A stretch of DNA of 54,549 nucleotides from Planctomycetota bacterium (GCA_028823395.1 JAPKBO010000004.1:1-54549), one strand, 5' to 3'. Shown: positions 38,645-49,436, numbered from the stretch's first letter. Numbers and translations are program-made. The notes: generated by a model not told the origin, from the letters alone.

Positions 38645-39816
38645 GAGGTCTTCTCCATATGGCAGGAGCCCATGCCCGCCATCACCGCTGGCGCAGCCTC
38701 CTACTGACCTTCTGCCTGACCGTGGCCTTCCTTCTGCCCGCCACCACGCGCCAGTTGATGTCGCGCTACGAACGTGACCTCTCAGCACGGGCTGACACGA
38801 CGCCCCTTGTGGCTGGAACCCGTGGCAACCGCTTCGATCTGACCCTGGGCGCTCTCTACTTCCGCCAAAGTGCGCTCGAACCTGTGCACATGGGCCTCCT
38901 GGAACAGATTCAGGATAGAGGCCGCGGAGTGGCCGTGCCCCTGCACACAGGGCACCTGGCCAGGGAAGCCACCCTGGTAGGAACGAGCCTTGAGTACTAC
39001 GAACAACGCGGCCTAAGGACCGTCACGGGCAGCCTGCCCATGATGATCGGGGACGCACTGCTCGGCTCAGCCGTGGCGGCGCGCTTGGGGCTTGGACCCG
39101 GAGACGGCCTCAACAGCGACCCAACCAACCTCTATGACATCAATCAGCCCGGTGCCACGCGCCTGTCGGTCTGCGGCGTGCTGGCCCCCACGGCAACTCC
39201 TGACGACGATGCTGTATTCGTAGACATCAAGACGGCCTGGATGGTCAGCGGTCTGGTGCACGGGCACGGAGATGTCACCTCGCCAGGCGCGCTTGAGGAG
39301 GACATGATCCTCTCCCGCGGCGAGGACTCGCTCTCAGTCAGTCCCGCTCTGATCGAACATGACCAGGTAAGCGAGGAAAATCTCTGGGACTTCCATCTGC
39401 ATGCCAGTCCCGAAGAGTTGCCGCTCACGGCCATCCTCTACTTCCCTGCCGACGACAAGGACGCCACGATCCTGAAAGCCGAGTTCAATCGCTCAGCGGT
39501 GCATCAGATGGTCGGGCCGCGCAAGGTGGTGGATGAACTCTTGAACTACGCATTCAAGATCAAGCGCCTCCTGGACGGAGTCGCCCTAGTGCTGATCATC
39601 TCGACTCTGATCTTCGGCGGGCTCGTTCTTTCCCTTACCGCACGTCTGCGCAAGGAGGAATTCGACATGTTGCACGCCATCGGCTGTAGCCGTTCTGCCA
39701 CCTGGAAGTTAGTGGCCCTAGAGCTAGCGGGCATCGTCACTCTGGCGGCCGCTGGAGCAGCAGTTGGGCTAATCCTCCTCATCACCCTCGCGCCAGACCT
39801 GATACGCGTGTTCTGA
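38641..39816 (+). CDS. FtsX/MacB-like ABC transporter permease
   Basis: N-terminal TM, large periplasmic region, C-terminal TMs LVLIISTLIFGGLVLSLTARLRKEEFDMLHAIGCSRSATWKLVALELAGIVTLAAAGAAVGLILLITLAP; ATGA overlap. Confidence 0.85.
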   Translation: MRGLLHMAGAHARHHRWRSLLLTFCLTVAFLLPATTRQLMSRYERDLSARADTTPLVAGTRGNRFDLTLGALYFRQSALEPVHMGLLEQIQDRGRGVAVPLHTGHLAREATLVGTSLEYYEQRGLRTVTGSLPMMIGDALLGSAVAARLGLGPGDGLNSDPTNLYDINQPGATRLSVCGVLAPTATPDDDAVFVDIKTAWMVSGLVHGHGDVTSPGALEEDMILSRGEDSLSVSPALIEHDQVSEENLWDFHLHASPEELPLTAILYFPADDKDATILKAEFNRSAVHQMVGPRKVVDELLNYAFKIKRLLDGVALVLIISTLIFGGLVLSLTARLRKEEFDMLHAIGCSRSATWKLVALELAGIVTLAAAGAAVGLILLITLAPDLIRVF

Positions 39817-39828
39817 TTCTTTCGTTCC

Positions 39829-40785
39829 ATGCTCATGACCATCTCCTCTAGCACTTCCCCGCGGGTAATCTCGAATACCCTGCTCGGGATGGCGCTCCTG
39901 GTCGGCTTGAATGCCTGCGGCGGGCCCGAAGAGGCCGAACCCATCCAATTGGACGGGCGTGTCCTGGCCACCTTCTTTCCCCTGGAATCCATGGCCACCG
40001 TCATTGCGGGAGACGCGGTGGAAGTCCATTGCCCCCTGCCAGCCGGCGCCGACCCCCAGCTCTACAAACCAACCCGCGCAGAGTTGGCTCTCTACCAGCG
40101 CGCAAGCCTGGTGCTCACCAACGGTGCGGGTTTTGAGCGCTGGTTGGCCAGCGCGAGCTTGCCCCCGTCGCGCATTGTGGATACGGCCAGCGAATTTACA
40201 GAGCCCTTGATCCAGCACACGGGAATGACCCACTCCCACGGGTTCGAAGGCGATCATTCTCACGCAGGCACCGATGGCCACTACTGGCTCGATCCCCTCT
40301 TGGCCCTGGAGCAAGCGCGCCGTTGCGCCGAGGCCATGTCGCGCGCCTTTCCAGAACACGCCGAGACTTTCGCGACGGGCCTCGCCCGATTGGAGGCTGA
40401 GCTCGGCACTTTGCACGAGCGTTTCACCTCCGCCATTCCGCAGGGCACGCGTCTCATCGCCAGCCATCCGGCCTACGACTATCTGGCCAGGCGCTACGGC
40501 TGGGAGATACACAGCCTGGATCTGGACCCCCAGTCCCCCCTGAGCGAAGAGCAACTCACAGAGCTCCAGCGCCTGAACGGCTCACTTGAGCCGGCCCTTA
40601 TCCTCTGGGAATCCGAGGCCCTCCCCGCCACACGCGAGGCTCTTGAGTCCCACATGGGCCTACGATCGGTGGTTTTTTCTCCAGCGGAAAACCCCAGCAC
40701 GGTCCAGCGTGCAGAGGGCGCCACCTTCCTGGACATCCTCACCGCCAATCTACAGGTGCTCGAAGCAAGTCTGGGCGAAGAGTGA
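39829..40785 (+). CDS. Metal (zinc/manganese-type) ABC transporter substrate-binding lipoprotein
   Basis: GLNACGG lipobox; ATFFPLESMATVIAGDAVEVHCPLPAGADPQLYKPTRAELALYQRASLVLTNGAGFERWL; His-rich loop HSHGFEGDHSHAGTDGHYWLDP. Confidence 0.88.
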   Translation: MLMTISSSTSPRVISNTLLGMALLVGLNACGGPEEAEPIQLDGRVLATFFPLESMATVIAGDAVEVHCPLPAGADPQLYKPTRAELALYQRASLVLTNGAGFERWLASASLPPSRIVDTASEFTEPLIQHTGMTHSHGFEGDHSHAGTDGHYWLDPLLALEQARRCAEAMSRAFPEHAETFATGLARLEAELGTLHERFTSAIPQGTRLIASHPAYDYLARRYGWEIHSLDLDPQSPLSEEQLTELQRLNGSLEPALILWESEALPATREALESHMGLRSVVFSPAENPSTVQRAEGATFLDILTANLQVLEASLGEE

Positions 40786-40839
40786 ACCAGACCCCAGGAT
40801 TCCCTTCCCTCCCCTGGTTCACGCCCTAGACTCCTCAGC

Positions 40840-41265
40840 ATGCCCTCCATCTTCGACAAGATCCTCAGCGGTGAGCTCAGTTGCCACCGGGTCTACGAGG
40901 ATGCGCACACCCTGGCCTTCCTGGACATCGCACCCCTGGCACCAGGCCACACCTTGGTGATCCCCAAGGAAGCGCGCGAGCACCTACACCAACTCTCCGA
41001 CGAATCGGCAGCCGCCCTGGGCCTTGCGCTCCCCCGAGTCGCCCGCGCCGTGCTCGCCGCCACGGGAGCCAAGCACTACAACGTCCTGCAGAACAACGGA
41101 GAGAGCGCTCACCAGGCCGTCCCCCACGTGCACTTTCACGTCATTCCGCGACTGAAAGAAAAGGGCCTTGGCCTTCAATGGAACAGCGGAAAACTGGAAG
41201 ACGCCGAGGAACTCCTCGAGCGCATGCACACGGCTCTAGCCACCGAAGAGGACCCCTCACTATGA
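40840..41265 (+). CDS. HIT family protein
   Basis: PSIFDKILSGELSCHRVYEDAHTLAFLDIAPLAPGHTLVIPKEAREHLHQL ... NNGESAHQAVPHVHFHVIPR. Confidence 0.95.
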   Translation: MPSIFDKILSGELSCHRVYEDAHTLAFLDIAPLAPGHTLVIPKEAREHLHQLSDESAAALGLALPRVARAVLAATGAKHYNVLQNNGESAHQAVPHVHFHVIPRLKEKGLGLQWNSGKLEDAEELLERMHTALATEEDPSL

Positions 41266-42590
41266 CCCACGATCTTTTCGTCCATGGCGGACGCCTTATT
41301 CTGCGCGACGGTAACAAGGAGTCCGACCTCTTGATTCGCGGCGGAAAGGTTGCCGCCATCGGTAAGGACCTGGAAGTCCCCTCCGACTGTCCGAGGCTGG
41401 ATGCCAGCGGCCACTGGGTCTTCCCCGGACTGATCGATCCCCAGGTGCACTTCCGAGAGCCCGGCCTCGAACACAAAGAGGATCTGGCCTCGGGCTCCTT
41501 GGCCTGTGTAGCGGGCGGGGTAACGGCCTTTTGCGAGATGCCCAACACCACGCCCCCGACCACCGACCCCGCTGCCCTCCAAGACAAGTTTGAACGCGCT
41601 GCGGGTCGTGCCTCGGCGGACCACGCCTTCTTCCTGGGAGGAACAACTGAGAACGCCGAGACCCTCGGCGAATGGGAGAATCTTCCCGGCTGCGCGGGCA
41701 TCAAGGTCTTCATGGGTTCCAGCACGGGCAACCTTCTGATTGAAGATGACCCAACCCTGGAAAGGCTGCTGCGCTCGGGCAAACGAAGGGTCACCGTCCA
41801 CTCCGAGGACAACCCGCGCCTGTCGGAACGCTACGCCAGGATCACCGAAGGCACCTCGGTGAGCGACCACCCCAATGTGCGCGACGTGGAATGCGCGCTC
41901 AAAGCAACCCGCCGCCTGCTCAACCTGGTGGAGGCTACGGGCCGGCCCGTGCACCTCCTGCACGTTAGCACCGGAGACGAAATGCAGATGGTGCTCGAGA
42001 GGGACCTCGGTGATCTCGTCACCGTCGAGGCCACCCCCAACCATCTCTTCCTGGCTGCCCCCGAGTGCTACGAGTTGCACGGCACCTGGGCCCAGATGAA
42101 CCCGCCTGTACGCGACGTTCGCCACCAGGACGCCCTGCGCCGTGCCCTAGTGGAAGGCCCGGTAACTTGCATCGGAAGCGACCACGCACCCCACACACCT
42201 GAGGAGAAGGCCAAGCCCTACCCCCATTCACCCTCGGGCATCGCTGGAACCCAGACCATTCTGCCGCTCTTGTTGACAGCCGTCCGCGATGGCTGGCTCA
42301 GTCTCCAGGACATCGTTCGCCTCTCCGTCGACGGTCCACGGCACGTGTATGGCATCGAGAACAAGGGTGCAATGGACGTCGGCTGCGACGGGGACGTGAC
42401 CCTGGTGGATCCCAGCGTGACCGAAGACCTGCCGCCCGCATGGCTACGCTCCCGGGCCGGGCGCAGCCCCTTCGAGGGCATCCCCTTGGCGGGCTGGCCG
42501 GTGACGACCGTCCTGCGCGGACAGATCGTCTACAACCAGCACCAACTCGTGGGCAGCCCGATCGGCCAGCCCCTGACCTTCAGCTCCTGA
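41262..42590 (+). CDS. pyrC: Dihydroorotase / cyclic amidohydrolase
   Basis: GHWVFPGLIDPQVHFREPGLEHKEDLASGSLACVAGGVTAFCEMPNT ... ATPNHLFL ... CIGSDHAPHTPEEKAKPYPHSPSGIAGTQTILPLLL; ATGA overlap with the HIT gene. Confidence 0.92.
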   Translation: MTHDLFVHGGRLILRDGNKESDLLIRGGKVAAIGKDLEVPSDCPRLDASGHWVFPGLIDPQVHFREPGLEHKEDLASGSLACVAGGVTAFCEMPNTTPPTTDPAALQDKFERAAGRASADHAFFLGGTTENAETLGEWENLPGCAGIKVFMGSSTGNLLIEDDPTLERLLRSGKRRVTVHSEDNPRLSERYARITEGTSVSDHPNVRDVECALKATRRLLNLVEATGRPVHLLHVSTGDEMQMVLERDLGDLVTVEATPNHLFLAAPECYELHGTWAQMNPPVRDVRHQDALRRALVEGPVTCIGSDHAPHTPEEKAKPYPHSPSGIAGTQTILPLLLTAVRDGWLSLQDIVRLSVDGPRHVYGIENKGAMDVGCDGDVTLVDPSVTEDLPPAWLRSRAGRSPFEGIPLAGWPVTTVLRGQIVYNQHQLVGSPIGQPLTFSS

Positions 42591-42615
42591 CACCCTCTCT
42601 CTCCCTGGAGACGCC

Positions 42616-43380
<765 letters not shown>

Positions 43381-43401
43381 GGACGATCTTTGAGGCGCGG
43401 G

Positions 43402-45336
43402 TCAGGCCGGAACGGGAGGCGTCTCGCCGCTACTCAACCGACTGGAGTTGGCGATCACGAACAGCGCCCCAGCGTTGTGCAACACCGCGCCCGTCAACGG
43501 ATTGATCACACCCAGGGAAGCGAGGGTCACCATGCCCACACTGAACAGGGTGCCGATAAGCGCATTCTGAACCACCACCGAGCGCGTCTTCTCGGCCAGG
43601 CGCATCATCATGGGCAGGCGGTCTAGGTTTTCCGAGAGCAGAGCCACGTCTGCACCGCCCAAGGCCACCTCATTCACGCGCGCTCCAACAGCCACGCCGA
43701 CGTCCGAACCGGACAGGGCAAGGGCATCGTTGACGCCGTCGCCCACCATCATCACCTTGTGGCCGCCGGCCTGTTCCTCGCGGACGACCTCGAGTTTTTG
43801 TTCGGGCAGGACCTCGGCCACATAGGCATCGAAGCCCAGCTCTTCGGCCACCTCCCGGGCCACCTCCTCGCGGTCGCCCGTCAAGAGAACCAAGCGGTTC
43901 ATTCCCAGTTGGCGGGTTTGTTCGAGGGCGGCGCGAGCCTCTGCGCGGGGCCGATCGGAGAAGGAGAGATAGCCGAGCACCTCTTGGCCACGTGCGACCC
44001 AGACTCCGGGTCCACTAGCCGGCGCCTTTTCGGGGACAGCCACACCTTCATCCGCCAGCCACTGACGGCGGCCGAGAAGGCAAGGCTCGCTACCGGCCAC
44101 GCGTACACCCTTGCCCGGAATTTCTTCACTGACTTCCGCGGGGGTGTATTCCAATTGCGATTCTTCAGCCGCACGGACTAGGGCCCGCGAAACCGGGTGC
44201 AGAGATCCATGGGCGCAACCTGCTGCGACCCGCAAAACCTCCTGCTCCACCTGACCGCCGAAGGGAATGATCTGATCTAGACTGAGGGCCCCCGCGGTGA
44301 CGGTACCGGTCTTATCTAGAATGAGGGTGTCGACCTCAGCCACGGTCTCCAGAAAGGAGGCGCTCTTGATCAAGATGCTCCGCCGTGTGGAAGCCGTCAT
44401 GGAGACAATCATGGCCGCCGGTCCCGCAAGAACCAGGGCGCACGGACAGGACACGATCAAAACAGCGATGGCCCGGTCTAACTCACCCGTGATAAAAAGC
44501 GTCACGCCCGCGACGGAGAGCACAACCGGCAGGTAAACCCCTGCGTAGCGCTCGATCAAGCGCAGAGCCGGGGTCTTGGACTGTTCCACCTCGCGCAAGG
44601 TCTCCACGACCCGGCCCAAGACGGACTGCCCCCCCACGCCCTCAGCGCGAATGCGCAAGACGCCACCCAGATTGACGGTACCGCTGAAGACCTTGGAGCC
44701 CGGCTCGACATCCTCATAGACCGACTCGCCGGTGATGGGCGCCTGATCCACAGAGGAGAAGCCCGTCAGGACCTCGCCGTCCACGGGAATGACCTGTCCG
44801 GGCCGAACGATAACCTCGTCTCCGCTGCGCAACTGGTCGGGTTCGACCTCTTCCTCCGTCCCGTTCTGAACTCGGGTCGCTCGTTGGGAGGACAGCTTGC
44901 GAATGCCGTCGATAGCCGCCACGGCTCCACGCGAGGAGCGCTCCTCGAATAAGTGTCCGAGTTCCAAGAACAGGGGCACCAACCCCGCAGTCACAAACTC
45001 TCCCACGGCCATGGACGCCAGCACAGCGAGGCTGACCAACTGTTCGGTCAAGTTGGCGGGTTCAGAGCTCATGAAGCCTCGCAGACCGCGGCGCAAGATG
45101 GGGGTCGCCACGACGAGAGCTGCGACAGCCTGAATCAAGGCCGCTACGTCCGCCTGGTCGGGTACCACGAAGGCGTACAGGCTGCCCAATCCAAGCATCC
45201 CAATACCCAGCAACAGGGGGCCGAGCTGCATAGCAATACTGCGCTGCTCCTCTGGAGTGAGGGGCGCTTCTATATCACGCGGATCCAGGGGCCGGGGCTC
45301 CAGGCGCGGGGTAACGGCAGAAAGGGCGCTTTGCAT
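43402..45336 (-). CDS. Heavy-metal P1B-type ATPase lacking an N-terminal HMA domain
   Basis: CPC motif SCPCALVLAGPAAMIV, LILDKTGTVTAG, MVGDGVNDALALSGSDVGVAVGA; no GMTCxxC-type domain at the N-terminus. Confidence 0.93.
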   Translation of the reverse strand: MQSALSAVTPRLEPRPLDPRDIEAPLTPEEQRSIAMQLGPLLLGIGMLGLGSLYAFVVPDQADVAALIQAVAALVVATPILRRGLRGFMSSEPANLTEQLVSLAVLASMAVGEFVTAGLVPLFLELGHLFEERSSRGAVAAIDGIRKLSSQRATRVQNGTEEEVEPDQLRSGDEVIVRPGQVIPVDGEVLTGFSSVDQAPITGESVYEDVEPGSKVFSGTVNLGGVLRIRAEGVGGQSVLGRVVETLREVEQSKTPALRLIERYAGVYLPVVLSVAGVTLFITGELDRAIAVLIVSCPCALVLAGPAAMIVSMTASTRRSILIKSASFLETVAEVDTLILDKTGTVTAGALSLDQIIPFGGQVEQEVLRVAAGCAHGSLHPVSRALVRAAEESQLEYTPAEVSEEIPGKGVRVAGSEPCLLGRRQWLADEGVAVPEKAPASGPGVWVARGQEVLGYLSFSDRPRAEARAALEQTRQLGMNRLVLLTGDREEVAREVAEELGFDAYVAEVLPEQKLEVVREEQAGGHKVMMVGDGVNDALALSGSDVGVAVGARVNEVALGGADVALLSENLDRLPMMMRLAEKTRSVVVQNALIGTLFSVGMVTLASLGVINPLTGAVLHNAGALFVIANSSRLSSGETPPVPA

Positions 45337-45339
45337 GGA

Positions 45340-46416
45340 CTAGAACGGAATGGTGATCCGGAGGTTCTCGTAACGCTCCCCGACCGGAGGCGGCACGAAG
45401 CGTTTGGTCACGGGCGAGAGGGCACGCTCGATGGACTCGCGGTACAGCCGCACACGCACGACCTCGGGGTTCTGAAGATACTCGGCCAGCAGCGCTTCAA
45501 AGGCATCGGACTCACCGCGAGCGCGGCCGAGACGCTGAGCCGCTTCGGCACGAGCTTGGGAGATGCGTGTGGTGCTGCGCGCCATCGCAGCAGGCACCTC
45601 TATGGCACCATACTCGCGCGCTTCCTCAATCAGTGTCACCGCATCGATCATGCTGCTGACCACTTCACGGAAGGCTGGCAGGACCTGAAAGGGAGGGCTC
45701 AGGCGTTCGAACTCAACGGCCACCAATTCCATGCCGGCGTCGGCCGCATCAAGCAGAGCCTGAGCACGCTCACGCACCATACCCGAGAGGGTGAAACGCC
45801 CCTCAGCCATCATCTCTTCAATGGCCATCGTACCCGCGCTGGTGACCATGGCGGTGCAGACGGCATCGCGCATGAGTGCATCGGGGTCCTCGATCTCAAG
45901 TGCATAACGGATGGGGTCGCTGACCCGATAGCGCGCCAGCAGAACCGCCTGCAGGACGTTGTCATCTCCGGTCAGGCAGTAGCCATCCTGTTCCGGGTTG
46001 ATCGTGTCGCGCCGCGAGAAGCCGCGCGAGGAGGTAAGGGGGCCTCCCATCGCATCTTGTTCACGGCCCAACCCGCTCGCTAGGTCTGCCACACGCACGC
46101 TATGGACCTTCTCAACGTCAACACGCAGCACCTCGTCGATAGGTGCGGGCAGGGCGAAGAGGAAGCCCGATTCGTGGACCTGCTGCCCTGGGCTATCCCC
46201 CACAAGTCGCCCCATGCGCAGCACCAAGGCCACCTGCCCGGGCTGAACGGAAGTCAGACCCGACACAGCGTAGAGCACGAGTAAGACGAGAATCGGCCAG
46301 TGATAGACACGCAGCACGAAGCCCACCAGCCCCAGCAGGGGTGAGGCCATGCGGGCCCACTCTGCCCCGGTCACTTCACGGACCTGGGAGGGACGCTGTA
46401 GGGAGCCGCGTTTCAC
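45340..46416 (-). CDS. SPFH/Band 7 protein (HflK-like)
   Basis: TSVQPGQVALVLRMGRLVGDSPGQQVHESGFLFALPAPIDEVLRVDVEKVHS ... YCLTGDDNVLQAVLLARYRVSDP. Confidence 0.85.
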   Translation of the reverse strand: MKRGSLQRPSQVREVTGAEWARMASPLLGLVGFVLRVYHWPILVLLVLYAVSGLTSVQPGQVALVLRMGRLVGDSPGQQVHESGFLFALPAPIDEVLRVDVEKVHSVRVADLASGLGREQDAMGGPLTSSRGFSRRDTINPEQDGYCLTGDDNVLQAVLLARYRVSDPIRYALEIEDPDALMRDAVCTAMVTSAGTMAIEEMMAEGRFTLSGMVRERAQALLDAADAGMELVAVEFERLSPPFQVLPAFREVVSSMIDAVTLIEEAREYGAIEVPAAMARSTTRISQARAEAAQRLGRARGESDAFEALLAEYLQNPEVVRVRLYRESIERALSPVTKRFVPPPVGERYENLRITIPF

Positions 46417-47342
46417 TGGCCCCGATCTCCTTGCGCCTGATCCTGTCCCGCCGGATCCGGAAGCGTCGGAGCTTCCAGTAAGCCGAAGGGAGCACTGTCC
46501 GTGCGCAGGATGATGGTAGCCCCGGTGCCCAATAAGGTCTCCAAGGCCTCTAGTTGACGGACGAAGCGATAGAACTCCTCGTCTGCCCCGTGTGCGGCAG
46601 CGTAGACACGCGCCGCTTCAGCCTCGGCCGCGCCCCGTGTCTTGGCCGCCGTCTCACTCGCCGTAGCAAGAATTCGGGCCACCTCCAGATCCGCCTCGGC
46701 GCGCACCTGGGAAGCTTGGCGATCCCCATCAGCGCGGAATACAGCGGCGGATCGTTGCCGCTCCGCGCGCATCTGGGCAAACACACTGGTGATGTTGGAC
46801 TCGGGCAGGGAGAGGCGCTTGAAGCCCACGTGGTCAATCTGAATGCCGTAGTTCTCGGCAGCCTTTACCTGAACGGCGGCAAGAAGGTCGGCCTCGATGG
46901 AATTCACGGCCAACAGTTTTTCGTCGGTGGAGACAAGTGCCGACAGGTCGTAGTGCCCCAGCACTCCGGTCTTGGCATCTATGATCAGGCCCTCCAGCTT
47001 GCTGGCAGCGCCCTCCATGGATCCCACGGCGCGATAGAAATCCCAGCAATCGGCCACACGCCAAACGGCGTAGGACAACAGGATCACGTTCTTCTTGTCG
47101 CGCGTCAGCACTTCGGCATGGCGCGTGTTGAACACCCGCGTACGGCGGTCAATGGTGGAGACCCGCTCGATGGGCCAAGGCAGTTTCCAATGCAGGCCGG
47201 GTTCGGAGACCTCATCCAGAGGCTTGCCGAAGCGTGTGACGAGGGCTGAATGCTCCTCGCGCACGGTGAAAGTAACCGCAGAGAGTACGGTGACCGTCAC
47301 GGCCAGGAATCCGACGATCCAGCGCAGGGTATTGCTTCGCAT
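46413..47342 (-). CDS. SPFH/Band 7 protein (HflC-like)
   Basis: TFTVREEHSALVTRFGKPLDEVSEPGLHWKLPWPIERVSTIDRRTRVF ... LTRDKKNVILLSYAVWRV ... RAEADLEVARILATASETAAKTRGAAEAEAARVYAAA. Confidence 0.88.
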   Translation of the reverse strand: MRSNTLRWIVGFLAVTVTVLSAVTFTVREEHSALVTRFGKPLDEVSEPGLHWKLPWPIERVSTIDRRTRVFNTRHAEVLTRDKKNVILLSYAVWRVADCWDFYRAVGSMEGAASKLEGLIIDAKTGVLGHYDLSALVSTDEKLLAVNSIEADLLAAVQVKAAENYGIQIDHVGFKRLSLPESNITSVFAQMRAERQRSAAVFRADGDRQASQVRAEADLEVARILATASETAAKTRGAAEAEAARVYAAAHGADEEFYRFVRQLEALETLLGTGATIILRTDSAPFGLLEAPTLPDPAGQDQAQGDRGQ

Positions 47343-47346
47343 GGTG

Positions 47347-49128
47347 CTAGAGATCCTCCAGGGGTGTGGAGCTTGCGGCGTTAGAGCCGTTGATCCACAG
47401 GGCTCCACCATCCCTCTCGAAGCGTTGGTCAATGACCACAAACGAACGGCCCTGCAATTGGGCCTCACGTGCTTCGAGCAGGCGGCGGAAGGTGAACAGT
47501 TCGGGGGCTGCGGCGTACATTTTCTGAACGGCGCTGAAGGCCTCGGCTTCGCCGCGCGCGAGAGCGACGCGCGCCGTGGCGTTCGCATGGGCGCGATTCT
47601 CCAGGCGGTTAGCCTGGGACTGAGCGCCAGGAAGGACTTCGTTGGAGTACGCCTGTGCTTCAAGTACGCGTGTGTTGCGATCAATACGCGCGCCAACCAC
47701 GGCCTGGTAATCCTTGGCCACGGAGACGGGCGGGTGCAGTCCCATAAGCGCCAGATCCACGACCACCAAGCCCAGGTTTAATTCGTCTGCGCTCTGCTGA
47801 ATGCGCTCTTCGATCTGAGTGGCAAGTTCCGAGAGGTTCTCGGACAGCGCGCTGTCCAGGCTGCGCCCGACAGTCTCGTCCATCATCACGCGATCGGCGA
47901 CGGCCGCCAAGGCGCCCTCGGGATCAGCGCAGGAGTACAGGTAGACCAACGGGTCGCCCACCTTGAATTGCAGGACGGCGTTGACACTGATCAACTCATG
48001 ACCGTCTCCGAGCAGGAGCTTGTACTCCTCCTCGGCGTGCTGAGCGGTCCAGAGCATAGAGGCCCCTCTCTTCGCCCGTGCGAACCCGATGGGCAAGCTG
48101 CGCACCCGGTCCACGGCCACACGATGTACGGACTCGATTGGCCAGGGCCAGCCCAGGTGCAAGCCAGGAGTCACCGGAGCGCGGCCAGAGCGTGCTCCAA
48201 ACACCTCTACGACCCCAACCTCCGCTGGTCCCACAAGGGTAAAGGCACTTCCCACCCAGCCCAGGCCGGCAAGGGCCAGCAGGGTCGGTGCCAGAGAGCG
48301 CCGGATGAAGGCCAAGGCCCAGCTTCCGCGCAGGTCGATACCGAAGGCGTCGGTCAAAAAAGCGAAGAAGCTCGAAACCGGATCTAAGCGTCCGAAGAAA
48401 ATACGCAAGAAGACAGGACTGGCCAGGGCCAAACGTCCCGTGCGCCGTGCCAGCACAGCGATCAACAGCCCTTCAACCAGGAGCTCAATCACGAGGAAGG
48501 TCTCGAACTTAGAAAGCGTCGGTGCCAGCCAGGTCAACTGATCGCCGTGCAGGTAAGCCGCAGTTTCGAAGAAGGTCAACCAAGCCGTGACCCGCAACCA
48601 CGAGGCCAGGCCTTGCGCCTCGGCCAAGACCTCCGTGCGCGTGGTGCCGTAGAAACGGGCCAAGAGCAAGAAGGCCACAACTGCGGTGAGGGAGATCACG
48701 ACTACCCCCGTGGAGTTTAGCCATGCGATAGAGCCAAGACCGAGCGCCAAGGGCGCCTTGAATTGTTCGTAGCTGAGTTGCCAGATGGCAACGGCACCCG
48801 CACCGCTGAGGGTCAACACCAGCGCAGCAAGACGGCCCGGGGCAGAGGGCGCGACCTCTTCAGCGCCTCTGCGTGTGAATACAGCCAACCGTCGGCGCAC
48901 GAGCAGAAGGATCCAGCAGGTGGTCAGCGCCAAGGCTCCTGGCACGAGGAACTCTCCAAGCCCTACGGCCAAGGCTAGAGCCAGGAGGATTGCCCCCATC
49001 AATCCCGGGCCACCCAACAGCACGAGAGTCGCAATGCGCAAGTGCTCCAAGCGCGCCGCCCGGTGCAAGTCCACGCTCTCGCCAACGGCACGGTCGGCTA
49101 CTTCGGTAGATTGGTTGGCAGGGGACAT
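47347..49128 (-). CDS. Polytopic SPFH/Band 7 protein (HflK-like with extended multi-TM N-terminus)
   Basis: Several N-terminal TM helices then TLVGPAEVGVVEVFGARSGRAPVTPGLHLGWPWPIESVHRVAVDRVRSLPIG ... LLLGDGHELISVNAVLQFKVGDP. Confidence 0.85.
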   Translation of the reverse strand: MSPANQSTEVADRAVGESVDLHRAARLEHLRIATLVLLGGPGLMGAILLALALAVGLGEFLVPGALALTTCWILLLVRRRLAVFTRRGAEEVAPSAPGRLAALVLTLSGAGAVAIWQLSYEQFKAPLALGLGSIAWLNSTGVVVISLTAVVAFLLLARFYGTTRTEVLAEAQGLASWLRVTAWLTFFETAAYLHGDQLTWLAPTLSKFETFLVIELLVEGLLIAVLARRTGRLALASPVFLRIFFGRLDPVSSFFAFLTDAFGIDLRGSWALAFIRRSLAPTLLALAGLGWVGSAFTLVGPAEVGVVEVFGARSGRAPVTPGLHLGWPWPIESVHRVAVDRVRSLPIGFARAKRGASMLWTAQHAEEEYKLLLGDGHELISVNAVLQFKVGDPLVYLYSCADPEGALAAVADRVMMDETVGRSLDSALSENLSELATQIEERIQQSADELNLGLVVVDLALMGLHPPVSVAKDYQAVVGARIDRNTRVLEAQAYSNEVLPGAQSQANRLENRAHANATARVALARGEAEAFSAVQKMYAAAPELFTFRRLLEAREAQLQGRSFVVIDQRFERDGGALWINGSNAASSTPLEDL

Positions 49129-49354
49129 GGGTGGGGAGGGGGAATCGGGTCTCCACGTGGTTACGCCCTCGACCCCCTATCGTTAGAGGGGGGGCACAGA
49201 GGAGTGGGCGCGGTGAGGAGAACTCACCTCATGGATCGACATTTTGGGCCGGGTGGCGTGACCCTCATCCGCAGCAGGCCCACTATCGGGTCAAGAAAAC
49301 AGCCAGAATGAGGCCTAGGAGCCCCCTGAGAGGGTTCACACGGACCTTCCATAA

Positions 49355-49389
49355 CCCCTGCTGCACCGCAGGGGGCACTTCCGCCCCCT
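49355..49389 (-). terminator. Overlapping alternative hairpins after the Sec-thioredoxin gene
   Basis: + strand CCCCTGC-TGCACC-GCAGGGG shares its G-run with GGGGGC-ACTTCC-GCCCCC; mutually exclusive stems; no strong U-tract. Confidence 0.35.
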
Positions 49390-49436
49390 CCCGGCCTCCC
49401 ACGCCTCTTCAGAAATTCGGCTCCTGCGAGCGACCT

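Noticed and set aside
44953-46083. 376-aa + strand ORF antisense to P-type ATPase and SPFH genes
   Set aside because: Overlaps two well-supported genes in antisense; low-complexity shadow translation.
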